64,000 nt of DNA from Solwaraspora sp. WMMD792 (GTDB taxonomy: Bacteria > Actinomycetota > Actinomycetes > Mycobacteriales > Micromonosporaceae): positions 682,001 to 746,000 of the forward strand of contig NZ_JARUBH010000009.1 of NCBI RefSeq assembly GCF_029626105.1, in the 5' to 3' direction. A program made the translations under genes and the position numbers. Shown piece after piece: positions 53,573 through 62,000 of this stretch. The stretch's first letter is position 1. The number at the start of each line of letters is the position of its first letter. The notes below the pieces were generated by a model. The model was not told the origin of the DNA and made no database searches. It saw only the letters and a list, made by a program, of their open reading frames with translations.

Positions 53573-53914
53573 ATGTCGAGCCTGTTAGTGGTAGCTACAC
53601 TGCTCCTGGGGACCAGCCTCATCGGGGCGGGCTTCGTCATCCTCCTTATCGGACGTGTGCCAGTGCCGGCTGGCTTTCAGCGCCGGGATCTCGGATTGAT
53701 GTACCTCCTTCCGGGGATAGGAATTGTTCTGCTGCAAGCCGCGAGGTTCGCAGGCGGCACTGTGGCGCTCCTCTTCTTCCTCGCTGGGCTTGGGGTAGTC
53801 ATCTGCGGCGGCACGTTGGCGATTTTCTGCTCATGGCTGGCCTGGGGCAGGGGCCGGCGAGAAGATTCCCGTACTCCCGCGGCGGATGGACCGCGATCTC
53901 TGAAGGCGTCGTGA
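53573..53914 (+). CDS. Small membrane protein with a TTA codon
   Basis: 113 residues with three hydrophobic segments (LLVVATLLLGTSLIGAGFVILLIG; LMYLLPGIGIVLLQAA; VALLFFLAGLGVVICGGTLAIFCSW). It contains a rare TTA leucine codon at residue 5, unusual in core genes here. Its stop overlaps the Nudix GTG, so the two are translationally coupled. Function unknown. Confidence 0.6.
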   Translation: MSSLLVVATLLLGTSLIGAGFVILLIGRVPVPAGFQRRDLGLMYLLPGIGIVLLQAARFAGGTVALLFFLAGLGVVICGGTLAIFCSWLAWGRGRREDSRTPAADGPRSLKAS

Positions 53915-54384
53915 CTCGCCGGCGTGACTACTACCGCGACCCGGCCGCGCCGAGGGCGAACAGGATCGTCCCGGGCGGTTCAGCGATTGTCACCGACGAC
54001 TGCGGTCGGGTGCTGATGCACCGACGCGCCGACTCCGGCAACTGGTCGCTACCCGGCGGCACGATGGAGGTCGGCGAGACACTGCAACAGTGCGTCGTCC
54101 GAGAAGTGAAGGAGGAGACGGGCCACGACATCGAGATCACCGCGCTGATCGGCGTCTACACCGACCCGGCGCATGTGATCGCGTATGCGGACGGCGAGGT
54201 GCGCCAGGAGTTCACCGTCACCTACCTCGGCCGGATAGTTGGCGGGACGATTCTGGTCAGCGACGAGTCTACCGAGGTGCGGTTCGTCGATCCTGCCGAG
54301 TTCGCCGACATTCCCATCCACGACACGGTACGGCTGCGGCTGCGGCACCACGCTGAGCAGCGCGACACTCCGTACCTCGGATAG
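53911..54384 (+). CDS. Nudix hydrolase
   Basis: 157 residues from a GTG overlapping the upstream stop. A complete Nudix box, GGTMEVGETLQQCVVREVKEETG, is preceded by VLMHRRADSGNWSLPGG. The C-terminal FVDPAEFADIPIHDTVRLRLRHH is typical of actinobacterial ADP-ribose/NTP pyrophosphatase-like members. Substrate unknown. A degenerate second copy lies at 55496. Confidence 0.9.
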   Translation: MTRRRDYYRDPAAPRANRIVPGGSAIVTDDCGRVLMHRRADSGNWSLPGGTMEVGETLQQCVVREVKEETGHDIEITALIGVYTDPAHVIAYADGEVRQEFTVTYLGRIVGGTILVSDESTEVRFVDPAEFADIPIHDTVRLRLRHHAEQRDTPYLG

Positions 54385-54450
54385 AAGGGGGCGAGGGCAG
54401 GCGACGCTGAGTCAGCGGGCTGGTCCAGCTTGCCGGCTGGTGACCGGATT

Positions 54451-54590
54451 GTGTTAGCGGCTTGTGATACCGCCTTTACAGGTATGGGGTGGATCTCTAG
54501 TGTCGGACGGACATGCACAATAGCCACGCGGGTCCCAAGTGGATGCTGTCCATGTGTGCTGCCGTCCCGTCCGAGCCGTCCACTCGAGTT
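54451..54590 (+). repeat. Copy 1 of a ~135-bp duplicated intergenic element
   Basis: Aligns over most of its length with 56972-57105 at roughly three quarters identity by eye, sharing blocks such as GGATCTCTAG, GGTCGGACG, ATAGCCACG, GGATGCTG and CCGTCCGAGCCG. It is the main content of the 54385-54607 gap. No coding function, transposon ends or conserved hairpin seen. Confidence 0.7.
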
Positions 54591-54607
54591 GGGAGGTGGG
54601 TTGAGCG

Positions 54608-54955
54608 GTGAGTTCCTCGGATGATCCTGCTTGGCGTGTGCGCGGAGCTTGGGCCTACTGGCGCGCGTTGATCATCATGCGGTTCTTTCTGCTTGCATTC
54701 TTGGTCATCTTTGCCGTGATTCTGGCGTTGTTACTGGGAGGGCCGGTGGAGGTGCTGATGTCAGTTTTCTTCGCACTGATCTTGACGGTCGGTCTCGGAA
54801 TCTTTCTGGGGATGTTTTCTATCCGTCCGGTGTACCGTCGCATTGAAGAAACATCGTACTTTGCGGACATGGACATATTTGAACGTGGGCCAAAACTGTT
54901 CGGCATGGTCGTGCGCGACCTCTTTGCCTTTAACAGGTGGCGGCCCAGGCCTTGA
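54608..54955 (+). CDS. Small membrane protein
   Basis: 115 residues from GTG 54608; GGGAGGTGGG is upstream. Two strong helices (LIIMRFFLLAFLVIFAVILALLL and VLMSVFFALILTVGLGIFLGMF) and a charged C-terminus ending FNRWRPRP. Base composition is clearly lower in GC than the core genes and a TTA codon is present. Could be an orphan immunity-type protein of a polymorphic toxin locus, but this is speculation from context. Confidence 0.6.
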   Translation: MSSSDDPAWRVRGAWAYWRALIIMRFFLLAFLVIFAVILALLLGGPVEVLMSVFFALILTVGLGIFLGMFSIRPVYRRIEETSYFADMDIFERGPKLFGMVVRDLFAFNRWRPRP

Positions 54956-55053
54956 GTGAGTGTTTGCGATAGGTGTCGGACGGCGTGTCCTTCGGTGAGG
55001 GTGGTGTGGCTAAAACCTGGATCATCAAGCGCTGGAAATGGTGGTGAAACTCG

Positions 55054-55374
55054 ATGTCAGATCTCCATGGTAACGGATATCGTAGCACGACTATGTATAG
55101 GATGATGATTTGGGGGATCAGGGGCTTCTTGGTGTGCTTCCTGGCTGGTCTATTCCTGATTGCAATATTGGAGCTGGTAGTCGCGTCTGAGGTCATTGGC
55201 ATCATGGTGGCGGGTTGTGTCTTTGGGGGTGTAATTTCGTTCGCAACGGCGTTTATTCCGCTGACAAGATTCTCTGCATTGATACGGGAAAACGGTGGAA
55301 TGCAGATCGATGGGCAGCTGCCATTTTTGCGCCATCTGATATCCGACCTGTGGCGGATGGGGTGGCGCCGCTGA
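55054..55374 (+). CDS. Small membrane protein
   Basis: 106 residues, two or three hydrophobic segments (GIRGFLVCFLAGLFLIAILELVV and IGIMVAGCVFGGVISFATAF). Same low GC and general layout as the 54608 product, and both end in a basic Trp/Arg tail, but sequence similarity is weak. No Shine-Dalgarno match better than TGGTGG is visible upstream. Function unknown. Confidence 0.55.
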   Translation: MSDLHGNGYRSTTMYRMMIWGIRGFLVCFLAGLFLIAILELVVASEVIGIMVAGCVFGGVISFATAFIPLTRFSALIRENGGMQIDGQLPFLRHLISDLWRMGWRR

Positions 55375-55389
55375 AGCATTGTGGGAAAG

Positions 55390-55449
55390 GTGGTCGGGTT
55401 GGTGACCGATCTGGCGCAGGTGTTGGCCGACTCCCGTGGGGAGCAGTAA
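55390..55449 (+). pseudogene. Possible C-terminal remnant of a coding sequence
   Basis: A short in-frame stretch reading VVGLVTDLAQVLADSRGEQ then TAA looks protein-like (a helical C-terminal end) but has no upstream gene body. It lies between the small membrane gene and the degenerate Nudix copy. Could equally be chance. Confidence 0.25.
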
Positions 55450-55495
55450 CCCGACTTGGCTCAGACCTGCACTCCGTACCGCATCGTGAGGTGTC

Positions 55496-55685
55496 GTGAC
55501 TCGCCAGCGTGACTATTACCGTGACCCGGCCGCGCCGAGGGCGACCGGGATCGTCCCTGGCGGTGCGGCGATCGTCACCGGCGGTCGCGGTCGGGGGCTG
55601 ATGCACCGACGCGCCGACTCCGGCAACTGGTCGCTACCCGGCGAGACTGTTCTGGTCAGCGACGAGTCCACCGAGGTGCGGTTTG
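55496..55685 (+). pseudogene. Degenerate second copy of the Nudix gene
   Basis: The first ~45 codons (TRQRDYYRDPAAPRATGIVPGG to NWSLPG) nearly duplicate the gene at 53911. It then jumps directly to LVSDESTEVRF, deleting about 185 bases that include the whole Nudix box. After STEVRF the frame diverges and runs on without similarity to 55759. The product could not be a Nudix hydrolase. It abuts and overlaps the end of the opposite-strand DUF397 gene. Confidence 0.85.
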
Positions 55686-55714
55686 GACCCCGGCGGGGTG
55701 CAGGCGGTGTGCGG

Positions 55715-55915
55715 TCAGGCGGTGATGGTGCCGGTCTTGGTAGCGGCGACAAAGGCTGACCAGTTGGCGGGGGAGATGGTCAGGACCGGGCCGGTGGGGT
55801 CCTTGGAATCGCGTACGCCGATCACGCCGGCCAGCCCGTCGGCGACCTCGACACAGGCACCCTGGCTGTTGGATCGGCTGCTCTTGCGCCAGGTGGCACC
55901 GGTCAGGTCGGTCAT
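55715..55915 (-). CDS. DUF397 domain protein
   Basis: 66 residues. LTGATWRKSSRSNSQGACVEVADG, VGVRDSKDP-type (IGVRDSKDPTGPVL) and the Trp-Phe ending SPANWSAFVAAT are characteristic of DUF397, an actinomycete-specific small protein paired with XRE/DUF5753 regulators (BldB/WhiJ-like systems). The ATG overlaps the stop of that regulator by 4 bases. Confidence 0.93.
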   Translation of the reverse strand: MTDLTGATWRKSSRSNSQGACVEVADGLAGVIGVRDSKDPTGPVLTISPANWSAFVAATKTGTITA

Positions 55916-56787
55916 GGCTCGTACTCCTTCGCCGTGTCCAGCAGCAGCGCCCGCGACTCGGCCTCGCTCAGCGCGGCCGACCGGATGTCGTGGTAGACCC
56001 AAGCGTACCGGTCGCTCTCGGTCTGTTTGTCGAGGAAGAGCGCGCCGGTGATCGACTCCTGGTAGACCGTGGTGGGCTCGTACTGCTCGGGAAAGTCCAG
56101 GATGGTGAACGAGCCGCCGGTCAGCACCCCGGCGTGCAGATCGGAGGAGAACGGCAGGACCCGGACGGAGACGTTCGGCAGCCGGCCGGCGTCGGCGAGC
56201 CGGCGCACCTGTGCCGCCATGATCTGGCGCGACCCGACGACGCGGCGCAGCACCGCCTCGTCGACGACGACGTCGAACTCGGGAGCCTGTGGCTCCAGCC
56301 GGGTCAGCAGCCGGGCCCGGCCCAGCCGCACCGTGACCCGGTCGGCGATCTGGTGACGGGGCACGCCGTCGACGTCCTTGGTGAAGATCGCGGTGGCGTA
56401 CTCCCGGGTCTGCAAGAAGCCCGGCACCAGCTGACTCTGGTACTCGCGGATCCGGCTGGCGGCCTCCTCCAGGCCCACGTACAGCTCGAACCACGACGGC
56501 AGGCTTGCGTAGTCGTGCCACCAGCCCTTCTCCCGGGTCTTGGTCGCCAACGCGGCAAGGATCTCGGTGGTCTCCTCCTCGACGCCGTACAACTCGCAGA
56601 GCAGCACGACGTCGCCGGAGCGGACCGGGACCTCGCCGCGCTCCATCCGCCACAGCTTCGTCGCCGACCACTCCAGCTCGCTGGCCACCGACGTCTGCGG
56701 CAGCTGGGTCAGCCGCTCGCGCAGTTGACGCAGCTCCCGGCCCAGTCGTCGGCGCGGTACGGACGAGTTCAACACGGACGGGGACAT
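55912..56787 (-). CDS. XRE-family regulator with DUF5753 (WhiJ-like)
   Basis: 291 residues; ATG 56787 chosen for GGAGGT 7 bases upstream. N-terminal HTH (LGRELRQLRERLTQLPQTSVASELEWSATKLWRMERG); from ~90 the DUF5753 domain (WWHDYASLPSWFELYVGLEEAASRIREYQSQLVPGFLQT, VLPFSSDLHAGVLTGGSFTIL). Such pairs with DUF397 control developmental or specialised-metabolite genes in actinomycetes. Divergent from the LamG gene, which it might control. Confidence 0.92.
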   Translation of the reverse strand: MSPSVLNSSVPRRRLGRELRQLRERLTQLPQTSVASELEWSATKLWRMERGEVPVRSGDVVLLCELYGVEEETTEILAALATKTREKGWWHDYASLPSWFELYVGLEEAASRIREYQSQLVPGFLQTREYATAIFTKDVDGVPRHQIADRVTVRLGRARLLTRLEPQAPEFDVVVDEAVLRRVVGSRQIMAAQVRRLADAGRLPNVSVRVLPFSSDLHAGVLTGGSFTILDFPEQYEPTTVYQESITGALFLDKQTESDRYAWVYHDIRSAALSEAESRALLLDTAKEYEP

Positions 56788-56971
56788 GGCTACCACCTCC
56801 TGGGATGCTCGACCCGACCCATCCTGCCGTCACTAGTGGACTTATGAACTCCGTCGATCGGTGGACGAGTGGCTCGGCTCAACGTCGACGGGTTTTCGTC
56901 AGAGTTGTACGCGTGGCCGGTCGTACCCGACTGATGACTCTGTGTCGCTCGATGTCCAGTGAGGGAGGTTT

Positions 56972-57105
56972 GTGGTAGCGGATTGTGATGCCCCCTTTAC
57001 AGATACGGACGTGGATCTCTAGGGTCGGACGTACATGTCGCATAGCCACGGGGGTCCCTAGTGGATGCTGCCCAGACGCCGCCGATCCGTCCGAGCCGCC
57101 CACGA
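56972..57105 (+). repeat. Copy 2 of the ~135-bp duplicated element
   Basis: Second copy of the element at 54451, same orientation. It fills the promoter-side of the divergent gap between the XRE gene and the LamG gene and extends into the first codons of the latter. Confidence 0.7.
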
Positions 57106-58944
57106 CATCGCTGGCCACAGATCCTGGCCGCCACCGCCACCGCCACAGCCGCCGCACTGACGCTGAGCACACCCGGGCCGGCGGTCGCCGATCCACCCGG
57201 AGACCCGGTGCCGGCGCCGACCGTGACCTCGGTCGACTACCCCGACGACGGCGTGTCGCACGGCGGTCGGGACGTCGCGGGTGAGTTCACCTTCAGTACG
57301 TCGTCGCCCGACGTCGTCGCCTACGTGTACGGCTGGAGCAGCCCGGCAGGCACCACGGTGACCGTCCCCCCCGGGGCGAGCGTGACGTTGACCCTCACCC
57401 CACCGGGCGAGGGACCCAACGCCCTGCACGTCTACGCGCGCAACGAGTACGGCCGGCCCAGCCCGACGACGACGTACCAGTTCCTGGTCACCTCGCGATC
57501 GTCGCCGATCGGGCACTGGCCGCTGATCGACACCAACAACGAGCGCTTCCGTGCCCGCTCAGGCGGTCCCGACCTGGTCCCGAGCGGCGACGTCACCTGG
57601 GCACCGGACACCTACCTGATCGAGGCGAGCACGCCGGCTTTCGACGCAGTCGCCGAAGACCCGGTCGGCGTCCCAGGCGCGGCCACCGCAGCCGTGTCCG
57701 CGCTCGACACCTCGGGTTCGTTCAGCGCCGCCGCCTGGGTCCGGCCAGCCGACCTGTCTGGCGATCGCACCGCCGTCGGTGCCGACGGGACCGGTGCCGG
57801 TGGCTTCCAGTTGGGCATCCGCCAACTCGGCGACCCGCCGGCTCCGCACTGGGCGTTCACCGTGCCGACAGGTACGGCAGCATCGAGTCCGCTGATCTCC
57901 GCGTACCGTCCCGCGCCGATCGCCGCTTCCGACGTCGACCACTGGACCCACCTGACCGGCGTCTTCGACGCCGACGAGCAACTGCTTCAGTTGTACGTCA
58001 ACGGAGCCTTGGCAGCTGAGGCCGCGTTCGCGGCTACCCCGTGGCAGGCGGCTGGACCGTTCACGGTGGGCCGAGGCTTCAGCGACGGCGCACCGGCGCA
58101 GTGGTGGTCCGGCGGCGTGACGGACATCCTGCTGTGGAGCCGGGTGGCGGACCTGGAGGACCTGCACGGACGCTTCTCCGATCCCGGTGACACGCTTCCT
58201 GAGCTGTTCGGGGTGCTGACGCCGAGACAAGTTGGGCTGTGGGGGTTCGACTACTCGGCTGACTGCTGGTGCGGTGACGAGTTCGACCTCGGCTCCTGGG
58301 GCCGCAACCTGTACCTCGCCGGCTGGGACACCGTGCCGGCGACCTCGGGGTTCGTCCACGACTCCGGTGCCCCGACCGGCCACGCGGCCTGGTTCGACGG
58401 GACGAGCGGGTACGCCTCGACCACCAGCCCGTACGATCCGGTCCCGCGCCCGGTGCTGCGTACCGATCATTCCTTTGGGGTGTTGCTCTGGGCCCGTCTC
58501 GACGGTGACCCGGCAGATCCACTGCCCGGCAGTGATGCGGTGGTGCTCGCCCAGGGCGGCGACGAGACGGACGCGTTCCAGCTTGGATACCGGGCCAGCG
58601 ACGGGCGGTGGGTGTTCCGGCTGCGTGGAGCGGACGACGCCGACCTGCCCGACCTGGCCGTCGCCGCGAGTCCGGCTGCGGCGGTACCCGGCCAGTGGAC
58701 GCATCTCGCCGGGGTGTACGACGCGGGCTCGGAGACACTCACCCTCTACATCGACGGCGTGGCCGGTGACCCGGTGGCGGTGCCTGCGCCACCGAGTTGG
58801 ACCGCGCCCGGGTCGCTGACCGTCGGGGCCGGGGCAGGACCTGCGGGGCTGACCGGCTTCTTCCCTGGCCGGGTGAGCCGCATCGAGGCACACTCCGGCC
58901 CGGTCCCGGCCTGGCTGATCACCGACCGCTACACCCGTCCATAA
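57061..58944 (+). CDS. Secreted protein with two LamG/concanavalin-like domains
   Basis: 627 residues from a GTG with weak ribosome binding site. The signal peptide is WPQILAATATATAAALTL to AVADPPG. An N-terminal Ig/fibronectin-like domain (~50-145) is followed by two LamG-like jelly rolls (~150-370 and ~385-620), each with the family pattern FSAAAWVRPADLSG / HSFGVLLWARLDGDP, HWTHLTGVFD / QWTHLAGVYD and LYVNGALAAEA / LYIDGVAGDPV. Proteins of this type often sit before RHS genes in Micromonosporaceae and may be carbohydrate-binding or surface partners. The giant RHS gene follows 99 bases later. Confidence 0.9.
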   Translation: MDAAQTPPIRPSRPRHRWPQILAATATATAAALTLSTPGPAVADPPGDPVPAPTVTSVDYPDDGVSHGGRDVAGEFTFSTSSPDVVAYVYGWSSPAGTTVTVPPGASVTLTLTPPGEGPNALHVYARNEYGRPSPTTTYQFLVTSRSSPIGHWPLIDTNNERFRARSGGPDLVPSGDVTWAPDTYLIEASTPAFDAVAEDPVGVPGAATAAVSALDTSGSFSAAAWVRPADLSGDRTAVGADGTGAGGFQLGIRQLGDPPAPHWAFTVPTGTAASSPLISAYRPAPIAASDVDHWTHLTGVFDADEQLLQLYVNGALAAEAAFAATPWQAAGPFTVGRGFSDGAPAQWWSGGVTDILLWSRVADLEDLHGRFSDPGDTLPELFGVLTPRQVGLWGFDYSADCWCGDEFDLGSWGRNLYLAGWDTVPATSGFVHDSGAPTGHAAWFDGTSGYASTTSPYDPVPRPVLRTDHSFGVLLWARLDGDPADPLPGSDAVVLAQGGDETDAFQLGYRASDGRWVFRLRGADDADLPDLAVAASPAAAVPGQWTHLAGVYDAGSETLTLYIDGVAGDPVAVPAPPSWTAPGSLTVGAGAGPAGLTGFFPGRVSRIEAHSGPVPAWLITDRYTRP

Positions 58945-59043
58945 CTGATCACACACGCCAGCCGACCACTCCATGTCGGTCGGTGATGGTGTGTCCACCA
59001 CGTTGCTGGCAGTCTGTTGCCTTGATTCTGGGGAGTGGCGCTG

Positions 59044-62000
59044 ATGTCGGGTCGTCGGGTCAACCGGTTCTGGTTGTCGGGTGTGCGTCGCCGGGTCGCT
59101 GGGGTGACGGCGGTCGTGGTGGTGGCGTCGGCGTTGGCGGCTCCGCAGGCGGTGGCGGCGCCGGTGGGGACGGCGGCGGAGCCGGATGTGGGCCAGCGGT
59201 CGGTGCCGGTGGCGGAGCATGTGCCGGCGGGGGTGGATGACGAGTCGTCGGTGGCGGATTTCGCGCCGGTGCCTCCGGTGTGGCCGCAGGCGGCGTCGGT
59301 GGTGGCGGATTTGTCGTCTGGGTCGGCGGCGGTGGATGTGGGTGGTCTGCCGGTGGTGTTGTCGGCTCCGGAGCCGGTGGGTGACGTGTTGTCGGGGCGG
59401 GTGCGGGCTGATTGGGCGGATGCGTCGGAGGTGCCGGACCGGGTGCGGGTGGAGGTGGTGGATCCGGTTGAGGCGTCGGCGGCGGGGGTGGCGTTGGTGG
59501 TGCGGGTGGCGGTCGAGGGTGAGTCGGTGGCCGGTGGTGGGGTGCGGTTGGAGTTGGACTATTCGGGGTTCGCGGGGGCGTTCGGTGCGGCGTGGGCGTC
59601 GCGGTTGCGGTTGGTGGGGTTGTCGGAGTGTGCGTTGGTGGAGACGTCGGATCCTGAGTGTGCCGGGCCGGTGGGGTTGGGTTCGCGGAATGATCCGTTG
59701 GTGGGGCGGATCGGGGCGGATGTGGAGTTGTCCGCTGGCGGGGCGGGGGCGGGTCGGGCCGACGCCGCTGTTTCTGGTGGTGGTGCGGTGGTGGGGTTGC
59801 TGGCGGCGGGTGACGGGGAGACGGGGTCGTTCAAGCGGACGTCGTTGGGGCAGTCGGCGTCGTGGCAGGCGGGCCAGTCGGGGGGTGGGTTCTCGTGGTC
59901 GTATCCGTTGGAGGTGCCGCCGTCGCCGGGTGGGTTGGAGCCGGAGGTGTCGTTCGGGTATTCGTCGTCGGCGGTGGATGGTCGGACGAACGGGGAGAAC
60001 TCGCAGCCGTCGTGGATCGGTGAGGGTTGGGATTTCCATCCGGGGTTCATCGAGCGGTCGTACCGGACGTGCAGTGATGATCTTGAGGGGTTTCCGGCGC
60101 ATTACACGAACGCGACGCCGGATCCGTGTTGGCGGGAGCCGAACGCGAAGCTGGTGTGGCGGGGGCAGTCGACGGAGATCGTGCTGGGTGACGGGGACGG
60201 GAAGTGGCGGCTGGCCAACGATGACGGTTCCCGGATCGAGTTGTTGACCGGCCGGCATGGTTACACGCACAACGGTGAGGCGTGGCGGTTGACCACGACG
60301 GACGGTACGCAGTTCTACTTCGGTCGGCAGCGGTTGCCGGGGTGGAACGCGGGGGATCGTGAGACGAACTCGGTGATGGGGCAGGGTGTTTTCGCGAACC
60401 ACACGTGGGAGCCGTGTTACCGCTCGGACGGTTTCTACTATTCGCGGTGTTTCATGGCGTACCGGTGGAATCTGGATTATGTGGTGGATGTCCACGGGAA
60501 CTCGATGTCGTACTGGTACGACCGGGAGTTGAGCCGGGCGGGGATCACCGGGACGGGCACGTATCAGGTGCAGTACGACCGGGGGAGTGCGCTGCGGCGG
60601 GTGGAGTACGGCACGGTGGCCGGTGGTGAGGCGGACACGGTGAACCCGCCGATGCGGGTGTTGTTCGCGGTGGGTGACCGGTGTCTGTCGTCGTGTTGGA
60701 ACGGGAGTTCGCCGAACACGGCGAGCTGGCCGGACACGCCGTGGGATCTGCAGTGTGACGCGGCGCCGTGCAACAACAACATCGGGCCGTCGTACTTCAC
60801 GGCGAAGCGGTTGACGTCGGTGACGACGCAGGTGCGGGTCGGCGGGGTGTATCAGGACGTGGACCGGTGGGACCTGAGTCACGGTTTCCCGTCGACGAAC
60901 GAGTCGAGCGCGTTGAATCCGCCGTCGTTGTGGCTGTCGGGTATCCAGCGGACGGGTCTGGCCGGTGGGCAGGTGGCGTTGCCGCAGGTGACGTTCGGCG
61001 GGACCCGGTACGCGAACCGGACGGATCACAACGTGTCGGCGGCGGTGCCGGTGACGAACAAGTACCGGATTACCGAGATCAACACCGAGTCGGGTGGGCG
61101 GATCGAGATCACCTATGAGGGTTCGGACTGCACGGTGTCGTCGCAGGCGGATCCGGACCACAACTCGAAGCGGTGTTTCCCGCAGTACTACAAGCCGGAC
61201 GGGTCGCCGGCGGGGTGGTCGTGGTGGAACAAGTACCGGGTGACGCAGGTGGTGGAGCGGGACCTGGTCGGCGGTTCACCGGCGGTGACGCACAGCTACG
61301 CGTATTCGACGGCGGGGGCGACGTCGACGGTGTTGTGGCATCACAACGACGCGGATGTGTGGTCGCGGTCGTTGCCGTTGCGGACGTGGTCGGATTTCCG
61401 TGGCTGGCCGACGGTGACGGTGACCACCGGCACCGGGAGTGGGCATCAGACGCAGTCCCGGTACCTGTATTTCCGGGGGATGCACCGGGACCGCACCGAC
61501 GCCGGTCCCGGCACGAGGTGGGTGACGTTGACCGGCACGGACGGCGCGGTGCACGGCGACGACTGGTGGCGGGCCGGTTTCCTGTACGAGCGGATCGACT
61601 ACGCCGCCCCGGGCGGGCAGCAGCTGAACCGGACGATCCAGCAGGTGGCCGGCTACGCCACCTCCCTGCGTGAGGAGGATCCGGTCCACGCCCAGCCGGC
61701 CACCTGGCAGTCGGTGATCTCCCGGGTCGTCACCACGATCGGGTACACGTGGCTGGAACACGATGGCACGTGGCGGCACACCCGGACCGTCGACACCTGG
61801 GACACCACCTACGGCACCCTGATCTCCTCCGACGACCGAGGTGACGTGTCCACCCTCGCCGACGACGTGTGCACCCGGTACACGTACGCCCGCAACACCG
61901 GCGCCCCGTGGCTGATCGACACCGCGTCGCGGGTGGAGACCGTCGCGACGCCGTGCGGCAGCACCCCGTCCTACCCGGACGATCTGCTGTCCGACACCCG

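Noticed and set aside
54222-54527. Minus-strand reading frames in both copies of the duplicated element sharing HVRPTLEIH
   Set aside because: The shared residues follow from the DNA repeat; flanking translations do not match and no ribosome binding site is present.
56972-57105. Duplicated element as an insertion sequence or attachment site
   Set aside because: No terminal inverted repeats, target duplications, integrase or tRNA gene nearby; only two diverged copies seen.
57559-61161. A 1200-codon open frame on the minus strand under the LamG and RHS genes
   Set aside because: Arg/Pro-rich low-complexity translation with no family resemblance; it is antisense to two recognisable secreted proteins and arises from high GC.
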